From contig JABACO010000023.1 in assembly GCA_013339895.1 (NCBI GenBank), positions 3,074,604 to 3,138,603 on the forward strand: a stretch of 64,000 nt of DNA. Reading direction: 5' to 3'. Both the position numbers and the translations under genes were made by a program. Source of the DNA: Ephydatia muelleri. Taxonomy: Eukaryota; Porifera; Demospongiae; Spongillida; Spongillidae. The notes under the pieces were generated by a model. It made no database searches and was not told where the DNA came from. It saw nothing but the letters and a program-made list of their open reading frames with translations. This document shows positions 31,001-40,641 of the stretch, in pieces (position 1 is the stretch's first letter; each line of letters opens with the position of its first letter).

Positions 31001-34000
31001 CAATCAGATTGATTGTTCACAGTAGTTGCCAACATGTCCAATAAAGTTCTATTGAACCTTTCAACCATGCCATTACATTGGGGATGATAAGGTGTGGTAC
31101 GTGACTTCTTAATGTGCAGCAGCTTACAAACTTCTCCAATAAGTTTTGACTCAAACTGTCTGCCCTGGTCCGAGTGCAATTGTTCTGGAGGGGAAAATCT
31201 ACAGAACATTTCATTCACCAATTTCTCAGCTACTGTCACTGCCTCTTGGTTAGGTATAGCATAGACCTCAACCCACCGAGTGAAGTAATCACTAGCCACT
31301 AGTACATACCTATTGCCATCCTTTGTCTCCGGCAGAGGACCCATTATGTCCACCGCTACAATCTGCATGGGGGACCCAGCCTGCACGGTTTGGAGTGCTG
31401 CTCTATTTTTTGGTGCACTTGTCTTCCTGGTAGCACAGCTTGCACAGGTTTTACACCACTCCCTTGCAGCTCCCATGCTTCCAGGCCAATAGAAGCGCTC
31501 CTTCAGACGGAAAGACATCTTCTCTTCTCCTATGTGCCCACCAACTGCACCACTGTGCAATTCATTCAGTAGAGTCGCCCGAAGTATAAAGGGTATCACA
31601 AGCTGGTGACCACAAAGTTGTCCTTTTTGAAGTGATCTCCACAATGTACCATTTCTGACACACAACATTTCCCACAACTGGAAAAGGCGACGCCCCTCAA
31701 GACTCCAGGACTTGACTTCATCAGGATGTGGCTTGCGATCAAGTTCAACAGCTTGGAGCACTGGGCCCACAGATGGATCAGCCAGCTGCAGTTTGCGCAT
31801 CTCTTCGGAGGGGTATGACTGGAATGGAAGATTAATAATCACACCTACTTGGGTTGGACCATCATCAGTTGGGTTGTGTGAATCACGACCACACTGTCTG
31901 CAGGGCATCCTGGAGAGTGCATCTGCATTCCCATGCCGTATCCCTGGTCTATGTACAACAGTGAAGTTGTATTCTTGGAGACGTTCTATCCAACGGGCAA
32001 GTTGTCCTTCAGGCTCTCTAAAATTCTGAATCCATATCAGTGAGCCATGGTCTGTCCTCAAGGTGAAATGCTGTCCCAGCAAGTAACAGCGGAAGTGGTG
32101 TACGAATTCTACAACAGCAAGTAATTCTCGTCTTGTCACACAGTAGCGTTGCTCCTGTCTGCTTAATGATCTACTTGCATAGGCAATAACACACTCACTA
32201 CCATCATCTTGACCCTGAGAAAGGACTGCTCCTATGCCATTCTCACTAGCATCAGTGTCTAGGATGAACGTCTTTGAGTAGTCTGGGAAGGCAAGTACAG
32301 GTGCTGACACAAGGCATGCGCGGAGTTGATCAAATGCATTCTGACAAGACTCATTCCATTCAAATGTTACATTCTTCTCCGTCAATCTCTGCAGAGGTTT
32401 TGCGAGGGAAGCAAAATTCTTGATGAACCGCCTGTAGTAGTTCACCAAGCCCAAGAACTGTTGTATTTCCCTCTTGTCAGTTGGAGTAGGCCAATTGGAC
32501 ACCACCTCTGTTTTGTCTGGGTCTGTTGAAATTCCACTGGCTGAGACAACATGCCCTAGAAACCTGACTTTCTGCTGGCAAAAATTACATTTCTTAGGTT
32601 GAAGCTTAAGACCAGCTTGCCTCAACCGTGTCAAAACATTGCCAAGGCAATGCAGGTGTTCTGAGAATGTCCTGCCCACAACAACAATATCGTCGAAGTA
32701 CACCAAGCAGTCCGTCCACTTGAGATCATTCAGCACTCGATCCATCAATCGCTGAAAAGTTGCAGGTGCATTACAAAGTCCGAAGGGCATTACCTTAAAC
32801 TCAAACAATCCCTCTGGTGTTGTAAATGCAGTCTTCTGCCTGTCTGCCTCCTCGACTTCCACCTGCCAGTATCCGCTTGCAAGATCCAGTGTACTAAAGA
32901 ACTTCGTTCCACCAAGTGTGTCTAGGGTGTCGTCCACACGAGGGAGTGGGTAGGCATCCTTCTTCGTGACTGAATTCACTTTTCTGTAATCAACACAAAA
33001 TCGCATAGAGCCGTCTTTCTTACGTACCAGTATGATTGGAGAGGACCATGGGCTGTGAGATGGTTGGATGACATCCTTTTCCAGCATTTCATCCAGCATT
33101 TTTCTTACTTCGAGCCGACGAGCTTGTGGGACACGACGTGGTAATTGGTGTATTGGCTGGGCATCTCCTGTATCTAGGTGGTGCTTGATTTCTCCTGTTC
33201 GACCTATATTACCAGGGTGTAAACTGAATACATCAGCATAATCCAAGAGAACAGAAAACAACATCTCTTTATCCCTGACACTGAGATGGTCACCAATCTT
33301 GGATACCATCTCCCACAGAGCCTTTTGATCATCGTGTGGGACATCCTTATCTCTTGATACGGCGTGAACATTGAGGTCTTCATCACCTGGAGGATCTTTC
33401 TCCAAGGCCTCCATAGTGGCAATCTGGGTCCCTTTCTTCACCACCACAGCCTCCTTTCTTGGATTGAGCACTCTGAGTGGAACAGAACGTCCTGAAGGAC
33501 TAACAACAGCATGAGCAACCATTAGTCCATGGCGACCATGCCGGTCACCCTCCACAATCCAGGAATGATTGAATACTTGATGATCCAGCTCCACCATGAT
33601 TTCCTGCTCACTTTCAGCAGGGATTAGCAACTTTTGCTTCACAACCAATCCTATCAGAGGAGTGCATGTGTACGGTTTCTGTTGAGTATTATCAAGTGAT
33701 AGTGACACTCTTTGACATGGGAAGTCGATACGTCTCAGCCCGCTATCTATGACACATCTACACTGCTCCAAAAAATCTAGACCCAGGATTGCTTCAACTG
33801 ACAAGTCATCTACTATGACAAATGTAGCAGCCATTGGGGTAGGAACTTCAGCAAATTTCAATTGCACTAAACCTACTCCCCTTATACTAAGTGGTATGCC
33901 ACTTACACCAACCAACTTTTGTCCAGTGCCTTCCTCCAATTTGAGTTTACTGTCCAATTTGGCTGCCTTAGCCCAAATGTCACTACGAAGGAGAGAAACT

Positions 34001-37000
34001 GCTGCTCCTGTGTCAATTATAAACTCAATTGGTAGGGTGGCTATACAACCTTTCAAACGGTAACTTAACCCACAGTTTACTGACAGAGTGGGCACAGTTA
34101 AAACACTATTCTGGGTCCTTACAGGCTCTCCCCCTCGTGCTGGACCCCCTAGCACTGGAGGGTGGCAGTTTTCCTGCTGCTGTTGTTTACTACTGACTGG
34201 ACAATTGCGTGCTATGTGACCCATTCCTCCACAACTCCAACATGTAACAGTACTTCTACCACCGTAACGCCCTCCGAACCTACGTAAGGGCGGACGCCCC
34301 TGGCTTCCTGAACTTGGTTCCTGCAATAGCTTCTCTAAACGGTCTAGGCGCTCGACGAGCAGTTTCATTTCTTTCGTTCCCTCTGTTGTGACAGCAGCAA
34401 CAGCTGGCTCTTTTTGATGTGGTACCGCACATACGGGCTCTGAATGTTGTTGAGTAGGAATGCTAACCGTGCCGGTAATGGACTTACTACTGCTATGCCC
34501 CAGATATGTCTCCATCTCAATAGTGGTGGTAACAGCTGCTTCCACGGTTTTAGGACGCGTCTGCCGTACACTAAAGGAGAGATGAGAATCTTCAATCTGA
34601 GACAAAAATTGGTTCAGCGCAAGGCGTTCGCGGGCCTTTTCTTCGAGATCTGGGTACGCTTTATCCGCGAGTACTCTTAATGCATCACCAAACGAAGCCC
34701 AGTCCTCGTCGTTTTGCCTCTTCCTAACCTGAAGTTCTGCCATGTGCAGGTCCCTTGAACTGTCGGGGTGGAAACGACGACGTAACGCATCTTTGCACTC
34801 ACCGTATTTCGTACGAGCGTCTTGCGCTAGCCTCCGGTACGCTGTATGAGCCTTTCCGGTAAGTCGCACTCGAATCCATTTCAGTTTCTCTTCGTCACTG
34901 TCCCACTTGTTCACTGCTGCGCAGTCTTCAAAGTGCTCTATCCAGTCGTCCCAGCGACTAATTCCAGATTCGCCGCTAAAAGGTTCGGGTAGGAGAACTG
35001 GTCGAGCCATTCCAGCTGCCGACTACGCCAATGTAACGCGGCCACGAATTCAACAGAGAATGCTGTTAGAATATATTAGCAGCACTTAAGAGATACAATC
35101 ACAGCAGCTCTCTAGATACAAAAGGACCTACGCTTATATACAGATAAATGCACGTGCATACAGACAGACAGTCTAGGGTTCAAAGGTGGGCCACATCAGG
35201 TGATAATGTACATCTGCATTACACTAACCTTCATGTGGAATTATTGCGATTCCAGTTTTTAACTTCTTCTATCTTTACTGTGCCTCATCCTTCACAACGC
35301 CAGGTGAACCCCAGCACTGTTGATTGGCCTCTGAAGGCCACTCTCACTGGCTCTGGCTTCAGTGGACCAGAGATCCTGTTGGCAGCTGCACTAAGTACAA
35401 CATGCTATCCTCTGACCTTTAACCCAAAGAAAGAAGGAGAGTTCTTGGTAAGGAATAGTGATGTTATATGTTTCATGTCAGGCCTGCATTCTCATTAATC
35501 GTTCATCATGTAATGGTGGCTTGCGCATGTTTACACGTGGGGATACTAAAACACTTCAGAAACTGAAAATGTTTATCACTGGTTCTATTCCTGCTCTTCA
35601 CTCCCTTCATTTTCCACCTCTCTGTACTCTATATACCCCCTATATACTTTCTTATCCCCACCCACATTCCTCTTCCCCACACTCATTTTCCTCTTCCCAA
35701 CACCCATATTCCTCTTCCCTACACCAATCTTCCTCTTCCCCACACTCATCTTCCTCTTCCTCTTCCCTCTCCTTTTGCACTTACAAAGGGACAACTGTCC
35801 TTAATGAATGCAGTTAGTGGAAGCAATCAGATTTTCCATCTGAAGGGATTAGCTGATCGACCACTTGCGGAAGGTTACATCAGATTGCACGCTCAAGCCA
35901 AGAGGAGGTAATTAAGACAAACCCATTGAAGCCAGACCTTTTGACGATGCACTCTTCAGTTGCACACACACCCTCCATGTGCCCAACTACAACGAACGAA
36001 CAACCACATACGAGGTGGAAACTGACCTGGACTTCATCACTGGACCGACTACCATCACCGTGGGTGGAGGGGACATTGCAGACTACCCGCTGGTCCTCTG
36101 TCCCACCAGTCACGGGACCTTCACTGGTGTGGTGGCCTTTGTGGCTCAGTCCTTCAGTCGACCACAAAGGTGTGTGTGTGGCCGGCCCATCAGCACTTGC
36201 TAAATGTTCACTTTCTTTGTTTGCATTTCAGTGTGCTCAGTGAGATTCAGTGTCGGAATATGGACCCCACCCCTCACCACGTGTGGTTCCATTTCACCTG
36301 TGAGGTTGAGCCAGCCCCTCCCACCAGCACCTTCTCGATCACTGCGCATGCACTGTCGACAGAAGTGATTGAAATTAAAATTGCAAATGAAAGCCGTGAG
36401 CTGTGGAATTTGAAGGTATGTGTTTGAATGGTGTGCTTTAAATACAGTCAGCCATAACTACATACTAGTACAGTATGAGATACTGTGATGAATGATCCTA
36501 AATTAACCCTAAATTAATTGAATTTTTAAAGGTAATTTCAGGGAGAAAATGGAAAGGAAAAAAAAAAAAGGTGTTAGGATGTATGGTATTTTGAGAGACA
36601 TGTAAGAGTATTTATAGGGCTTACTAGAAAGAATTAAATACATTCATCTTTAGCATTCAATACTTAGTGTGTATGTAATTACTTTGGCTTAGAGATGTGA
36701 CTACTATGGTACTAGAAGAAAAAGACCATTTAGCTTGGCATAGTCTAATTTAATTGATTCCACAAATGAAGAAGAAATGGATTTAAACCAATAAATAAAT
36801 AATGAATATCTATATGGCTTCAACTTGGTTTGCACTTGAATCAAGATTGACCACTAATTTCAAAATAATAGAATGATAGCCTACTTTTCCTAATAGAAGT
36901 ACTACGTCCAAAGATTTAACAGCAGTTATTATTTTTTTGTAGCTATGATGAAGGAAACTGAGCTGATCAGTGTATTAATTACTGACAACACTTACACCAT

Positions 37001-39093
37001 TGTTCACATATCATTATTACTTGATGGATTTAGAGTGATAATGTTCTCATGGACTTCATTTCTATCATCTAATACAGCTGTAAAATGCTATTTTGTATGG
37101 TGCTCATACCATATACCAGAGATAATTTATATACTTCAGCATTGGTGTAAATAAATATCTTCTTATATAGGCCAAAGTGGAGGGACATGGTCTTTCTGGT
37201 CCTAAACAACTCTCTATCGAACCCAACTCTCAGTTTGCATACCAAATCACATTCACTCCCACCATTGTTGGAAGGGAGAAGGGAAGGTGAGTGTGTGGGC
37301 CATGGCTGTTGGGAGCGGTAAGCAGGAAGGAATAGCAAGAGAGATGTAGGAGAATGTACTTCTCTCATACTGTAGACCTAACATTTCCCATGTTTGCAAT
37401 CAATATCGTAATGTTTGTGGCAATGTCTCTTTTGAGGCTGTCATCAAGCTATTCAAATAATAGCACTGTGCCTCATGTCATGTCAGCATTGATGAAAAAC
37501 AAAATGATAAAAAGACTGTTTGGCTTTGAAGATGCAATTGTTGCTTCTAGGGAGTGTATATTTAGAGAATAGCCTCATATTCTCTAGGGTGTGTATCATG
37601 CTTCTCTGCCTGCAGAGTGGTGTTCACTGGAAGTCGGGATGGAGAGTTCTGGTACGAGCTTGATCTGATCATGCTGGAGCCCAAGCCTGTTGTCATGCCT
37701 CAAGTGGTTTGTGAAGTAGGAAGGTTAGCGTTCTGCACAGTGTGGTAGAAAGAGCAGTAGTGGCCCCACATATTCACACTTTACTCCTGCAGAAACTGTC
37801 AACAGATTCTGAAGTTAAGCAACCCTCTGGAGCATCCAGTTACTTTCTTCCCAAGGTGCACCAACACCAAACACTTCATTATGCTTGGTCACAGGGAAGG
37901 ACAGGTGAGGTATTAGGGTATAAACAGCATGTGGGATCAAAAGAGGGAAAAGGGGGGTTGGATGTGACATCTTTTGTCATGTGAAGAGTCATAAATTAGC
38001 TAGCAAAGATGGCCGCATAATTGAAATTCATTGCACTGTGGCTTTGTCTCTTTGATGAGCTCCAAAGATATTCCTGTATGACGTACATGTATAGTATGTC
38101 CTCCTGAGAAATAAATACACATCACTACGATCTCTTTTATAGGTAGTAGCTCCACCCCATTCCACTGTGGAAGTTCCTATCCTGTTCCAGCCCTCAGCAT
38201 TGGGTGCAAGCAACCACACTGCTGAGGTATCCTTCTCCAATGAACAGGTGAGTGTGGCCTTCAAATCACTCCATTTCAAGAAACTGGGCACAAAAAGAAA
38301 ATCATCTCTTTTCTTCTATGATTATCCTGCAGTTGGGTTCTCGGACCTTCATCTTCCACGGGTGTGGTGTGAAGCCCTCCACAATGGAGCCTACCGTCAT
38401 CAGCTCCTCCCTCCACACCAACGCAATCCACACCTTCACCTTCACCAACCCCCTGGACACGCCTACCCGGTTCTCCATCTCCCTGGTGGCCAGGGGAGGG
38501 ACGAGGGGGGCGAGGCAGGAGGAGGGGAACACGGAACACTTCTGCCTCCTCCTGAAGCGCACCCACGGCATCCTCCTCCACCCAGGGGTCTCTCTGGACA
38601 TCCCTGTCATGTTTGCCCCTGAGGACATGCGTCCACAAGAGGCCGAGCTCACTGTAACCACGGAGGACGTGAGCGAGGAAGGGAGCATCGTCTGGCACTA
38701 CCCCATCGGGGGGCAGCCCCGGCTGAGGCCCGTGTCCCCGTCTGTGGCACCCCACATTCAGTGCACCGCGAAGGAGAGGTTGGAGCAGAGGCTGGAGGTG
38801 TGTCTGGCCGGGTCGGCTGGCGTCACCCAGCCCAGGTTGGGGGAGTCAGGGGCAGTCACCTTGAGGCCCGTTACTCCGGGGAGCGGTGGCGACGGCGGGG
38901 GGCTGCTTGAGCCCCTGGGGGTCATGGAGGGGGTCAGGTACCAGTACAGGCTGGTCTGCGGCGATCCTGACGTGGGCCCCCTGTTGGAGCAGTGCACGGG
39001 TGTCAGGTTGATGAGGAGCGAGGAGAGCTCGACCGGTGATGCTGTGCTGGTGTTTGGGATTGTGTTTTCGCCTTCAAAGCCCTTCAGGTACAT

Positions 39094-39141
<48 letters not shown>

Positions 39142-40066
39142 TATTATGTGTGTGTGTGTGTTATATCATATGTGTGTGTGTTGTGTGTATGTGGTACGTG
39201 ATGTGTAGTTACATAACTATTTCTGTGCATGTGCATGCATGAACATATGTCTATGCATACACATGTGTACATGTTATGTATGTGTATTATGTATACTGTA
39301 TGTACGTATATGTGCACGTGTATATGTGTATATGAAGCATACTGTATGTGCTTTCTAATGCAGTTATAATCATCTCAGTGTAATATTCTCCTTGTAGCTG
39401 TAATGCAGAGCTCCATGTGATCAGTGTTGGTGGCAGTGGTAGTGATGGTGGAAGTGGTGGTGGGGATGGTGGTAGCGGAGGTGGTGGTGTGTGGCAATTC
39501 CCCCTTCACTTCAAAGCTACAGTAGCTGCACCTGATGATGTCATCACTGTGGAGGCCAAAGGCCTCCACAAAGAGACTCAAATTGGCTTTAGACTGACCA
39601 GCATGGTGGAGTGAGTACACCTTGACCATCTCAATCTTTTGCATGTCATCACCTTCCTTTGCTCCCTTGCTTTCAGACATCCCATGCCTTTTACTGCATA
39701 CCTCATTCCTGAGTCAGACCCTGAAATTAGTGTCCATCCCACCTGTGGGGAACTCTCTCCAGTCAATACCAGAGGCACTTTGTTCTGCGTCAGTTACAAG
39801 CCCACTACATATGGAAAAGATCACTTTGCTAAGCTTGTTATTCAGGTAAGTCCCTTTTCAGTCGTGTTCCTGCAAGAAAGACCTAATGCCTTTCCTTTGT
39901 ACAGACCGATTCTAACCAGTGGTGTTATGAGATTGTTGGACGACGACCCAATTATAGCCCACCAAATGATGTAACTTCCAAAATCCGTCACAAGGGTGTG
40001 GTCAACTTGCCTCATCCCAGGAAGAACTTTGTCAGAGAAAATATCCATGTGTTGTGCAAACAGTAA
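17224..40066 (+). CDS. CFAP47: Cilia- and flagella-associated protein 47
   Basis: A large axonemal protein tied to the central pair apparatus of motile cilia. Fifty exons in phase: 17224-17376, 17427-17584, 17932-18145, 18224-18270, 18346-18580, 18664-18815, 19017-19162, 19387-19861, 19958-20110, 20167-20356, 20421-20520, 20797-20900, 20969-21099, 21171-21304, 21365-21475, 21721-21860, 21928-22050, 22141-22350, 22417-22485, 22576-22666, 22737-22840, 23674-23791, 23877-24016, 24131-24341, 24412-24610, 24701-24895, 25067-25413, 25500-25692, 25751-25928, 26103-26259, 26601-26692, 26777-26893, 27154-27288, 27358-27456, 27525-27692, 28064-28200, 28263-28321, 28411-29177, 35304-35447, 35789-35907, 35960-36169, 36232-36415, 37171-37286, 37616-37723, 37793-37904, 38143-38247, 38333-39087, 39398-39610, 39677-39845, 39905-40066. 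The sum is 8949 bases, 2982 residues (human about 3190). Repeated ASH/MSP-like beta domains ([18 protein letters not shown]) surround a calponin-homology domain at about 1530-1765. A Ty3/gypsy element sits in intron 38. A few splice choices (exons 3, 29, 37, 40) rest on phase alone. Confidence 0.93.
18878..18959. repeat. (CA)n microsatellite
   Basis: CA run with two AAATA interruptions near its start, in CFAP47 intron 6, about 57 bases before exon 7. Confidence 0.95.
22072..22105. repeat. (TG)n microsatellite
   Basis: Short TG run in the small CFAP47 intron 17. Confidence 0.9.
23056..23640. repeat. 25-bp minisatellite, about 23 copies
   Basis: Tandem copies of AGTTTCATTGCCCTATCCACCGCTT fill most of CFAP47 intron 21. 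A variant ending TCCTACTCTT occurs twice in the middle and again at the 3' end. Two units carry small length changes (near 23310 and 23455). The pattern is a mutating tandem array without spacers, so not CRISPR. Confidence 0.97.
24920..24968. repeat. (CA)n microsatellite
   Basis: CA run with one CCAA break in CFAP47 intron 26. Confidence 0.95.
26276..26543. repeat. Homopyrimidine tract of about 270 bp (CTCCTC/CCTCCTTCC type)
   Basis: Most of CFAP47 intron 30 is C and T only on the plus strand apart from a few A, in imperfect CTCCTCCTTCCC repeats. Such homopurine/homopyrimidine stretches can form triplex DNA. The long apparent reading frames here are artefacts of low complexity. Confidence 0.9.
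27763..27779. repeat. Poly-G tract (17 G)
   Basis: Seventeen G in CFAP47 intron 35. Confidence 0.9.
27940..28052. repeat. (CT)n / (CCCT)n repeat
   Basis: CT run passing into CCCT units, ending about 12 bases before the acceptor of CFAP47 exon 36. It serves as a very long polypyrimidine tract. Confidence 0.95.
29330..29519. repeat. Interrupted (TG)n repeat
   Basis: TG units with regular A, G and C interruptions in CFAP47 intron 38, upstream of the retrotransposon. Confidence 0.9.
29678..29786. repeat. 36-bp direct repeat, 3 copies
   Basis: Three tandem units containing GCCAATGTGTGACCTCCATG and GCTAACAGCTCACC, differing by one or two bases, in CFAP47 intron 38. Confidence 0.9.
30004..30195 (-). 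repeat. 3' LTR of the Ty3/gypsy element
   Basis: 192 bp, identical to 35032-35223. The bases just upstream in element sense (30208-30196) are purine-rich, GAGGAGGGAGCAG, and fit the plus-strand primer. Confidence 0.95.
30226..35010 (-). CDS. Gag-Pol polyprotein of the Ty3/gypsy element
   Basis: A single open frame of 1594 residues. Domains in order: gag-like N-terminus (about 1-240); CCHC zinc knuckle [14 protein letters not shown] (257-270); aspartic protease DTGA (333-336); reverse transcriptase with YFDD at 771-774; RNase H (about 930-1060, with [16 protein letters not shown] and RTDHGSL); integrase with an H-H-C-C zinc module ([20 protein letters not shown]) and catalytic core ([21 protein letters not shown]); and an integrase C-terminal region with basic and proline-rich tail. 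Gag and Pol are fused in one frame, without a frameshift. The order RT, RNase H, integrase is that of Ty3/gypsy. No envelope-like frame is present. The ATG at 35010 is a few bases after the primer-binding site. Confidence 0.96.
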   Translation of the reverse strand: MARPVLLPEPFSGESGISRWDDWIEHFEDCAAVNKWDSDEEKLKWIRVRLTGKAHTAYRRLAQDARTKYGECKDALRRRFHPDSSRDLHMAELQVRKRQNDEDWASFGDALRVLADKAYPDLEEKARERLALNQFLSQIEDSHLSFSVRQTRPKTVEAAVTTTIEMETYLGHSSSKSITGTVSIPTQQHSEPVCAVPHQKEPAVAAVTTEGTKEMKLLVERLDRLEKLLQEPSSGSQGRPPLRRFGGRYGGRSTVTCWSCGGMGHIARNCPVSSKQQQQENCHPPVLGGPARGGEPVRTQNSVLTVPTLSVNCGLSYRLKGCIATLPIEFIIDTGAAVSLLRSDIWAKAAKLDSKLKLEEGTGQKLVGVSGIPLSIRGVGLVQLKFAEVPTPMAATFVIVDDLSVEAILGLDFLEQCRCVIDSGLRRIDFPCQRVSLSLDNTQQKPYTCTPLIGLVVKQKLLIPAESEQEIMVELDHQVFNHSWIVEGDRHGRHGLMVAHAVVSPSGRSVPLRVLNPRKEAVVVKKGTQIATMEALEKDPPGDEDLNVHAVSRDKDVPHDDQKALWEMVSKIGDHLSVRDKEMLFSVLLDYADVFSLHPGNIGRTGEIKHHLDTGDAQPIHQLPRRVPQARRLEVRKMLDEMLEKDVIQPSHSPWSSPIILVRKKDGSMRFCVDYRKVNSVTKKDAYPLPRVDDTLDTLGGTKFFSTLDLASGYWQVEVEEADRQKTAFTTPEGLFEFKVMPFGLCNAPATFQRLMDRVLNDLKWTDCLVYFDDIVVVGRTFSEHLHCLGNVLTRLRQAGLKLQPKKCNFCQQKVRFLGHVVSASGISTDPDKTEVVSNWPTPTDKREIQQFLGLVNYYRRFIKNFASLAKPLQRLTEKNVTFEWNESCQNAFDQLRACLVSAPVLAFPDYSKTFILDTDASENGIGAVLSQGQDDGSECVIAYASRSLSRQEQRYCVTRRELLAVVEFVHHFRCYLLGQHFTLRTDHGSLIWIQNFREPEGQLARWIERLQEYNFTVVHRPGIRHGNADALSRMPCRQCGRDSHNPTDDGPTQVGVIINLPFQSYPSEEMRKLQLADPSVGPVLQAVELDRKPHPDEVKSWSLEGRRLFQLWEMLCVRNGTLWRSLQKGQLCGHQLVIPFILRATLLNELHSGAVGGHIGEEKMSFRLKERFYWPGSMGAAREWCKTCASCATRKTSAPKNRAALQTVQAGSPMQIVAVDIMGPLPETKDGNRYVLVASDYFTRWVEVYAIPNQEAVTVAEKLVNEMFCRFSPPEQLHSDQGRQFESKLIGEVCKLLHIKKSRTTPYHPQCNGMVERFNRTLLDMLATTVNNQSDWDQCIRKLCMAYNSSVHSSTGYTPFYLMFGRQARLPVDLMYGTGPSDSFTAGEYATELRNALHNAYAVVREKCNAEHQRQKSFYDEKVHGKPYSVGDVVWLHSIVLPRGQSRKLHHPWKGPYRVQERIGESDYKIRALKGKSTQVVHFDRLKPCIEGIQAPAHVPATKTRVTQNEESAAKVPQPELLGEQLEIMSDDEEVQPLPEAQPPAGDVPVPPIDVPPPIEDPPVVNGRQSLIPRPTNTRYPQRTRRPPDYYGH
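35016..35030 (-). other. tRNA primer-binding site of the retrotransposon
   Basis: In element sense it reads TGGCGTAGTCGGCAG, one base after the 5' LTR. This is complementary to a tRNA 3' end CTGCCGACTACG plus CCA, which matches the acceptor stem of metazoan tRNA-Ser(AGA/TGA) as I recall it. Confidence 0.75.
35032..35223 (-). repeat. 5' LTR of the Ty3/gypsy element
   Basis: 192 bp, identical to the copy at 30004-30195. It carries the element's promoter by family knowledge. TSD CTAAC follows at 35224-35228. Confidence 0.95.
36416..37170. other. CFAP47 intron 42, AT-rich
   Basis: A 755-bp AT-rich intron with short A and T runs. I see no gene or repeat in it. Confidence 0.6.
39098..39182. repeat. 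(TG)n microsatellite
   Basis: TG run with ATATTA interruptions directly after the donor of CFAP47 exon 47. Confidence 0.9.
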
Positions 40067-40641
40067 TTTGCTCCCTCCTCACTCTCTGTTCCCCCACTTG
40101 CAAGCAACAGTGTATATGTTATCCCCCTCCCCTCACACTCACATATGCACACAGAGAGGGAGGACAGGTACAACAAACATGTGTAATGCAACTTACATAT
40201 TGCAGTGACCTATCTACCTTGCTGGTATTTTTTGCATGCATATGCATGTCGCATAGCCATTTTTGGAGTGTAGAAAACTATAAATTAACTGCAGAATCAA
40301 TGAATCGAATCACTTACAGTGTGTCAAACGAATTGCTAACAAAATCAGGTTTACAGACAATTCGTCTATTGCTGCGTGTTTGCGAAGAACGAATGAAGTG
40401 TATTGGTCTGTTTGCTAGTCAAACAATTTTACTAGTATTGTACATACGCACATCGGATGCATAACCACCATGTTCGACATTTAAAAAATAGTAATTTAGT
40501 ATAGGTCAACTGATTTTATTTTTTTTTTGTCTTGCGCTAATCACTAATATTATATCAAGGACCGCAAACTGAGCAACTCACGTGACGAATTTCTTCGTGC
40601 AGCTGCAGTTCTAATATGCGTTGCTAAGCGGTATTCGCAAC

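Larger units (their letters stand above)
30004..35223 (-). mobile_element. Ty3/gypsy LTR retrotransposon, complete
   Basis: A 5220-bp element on the minus strand in CFAP47 intron 38, antisense to the gene. Its two 192-bp LTRs (30004-30195 and 35032-35223) read identical base for base, begin TG and end CA, and are flanked by a 5-bp duplication CTAAC (29999-30003 and 35224-35228). One uninterrupted gag-pol frame fills the inside. A primer-binding site and purine-rich tract are present. Identical LTRs and an open frame indicate very recent insertion. Confidence 0.97.

Noticed and set aside
40054..40464. 136-codon frame between CFAP47 and the DAG lipase
   Set aside because: It starts inside the CFAP47 last exon in another frame, then runs through AT-rich spacer; no domain seen.
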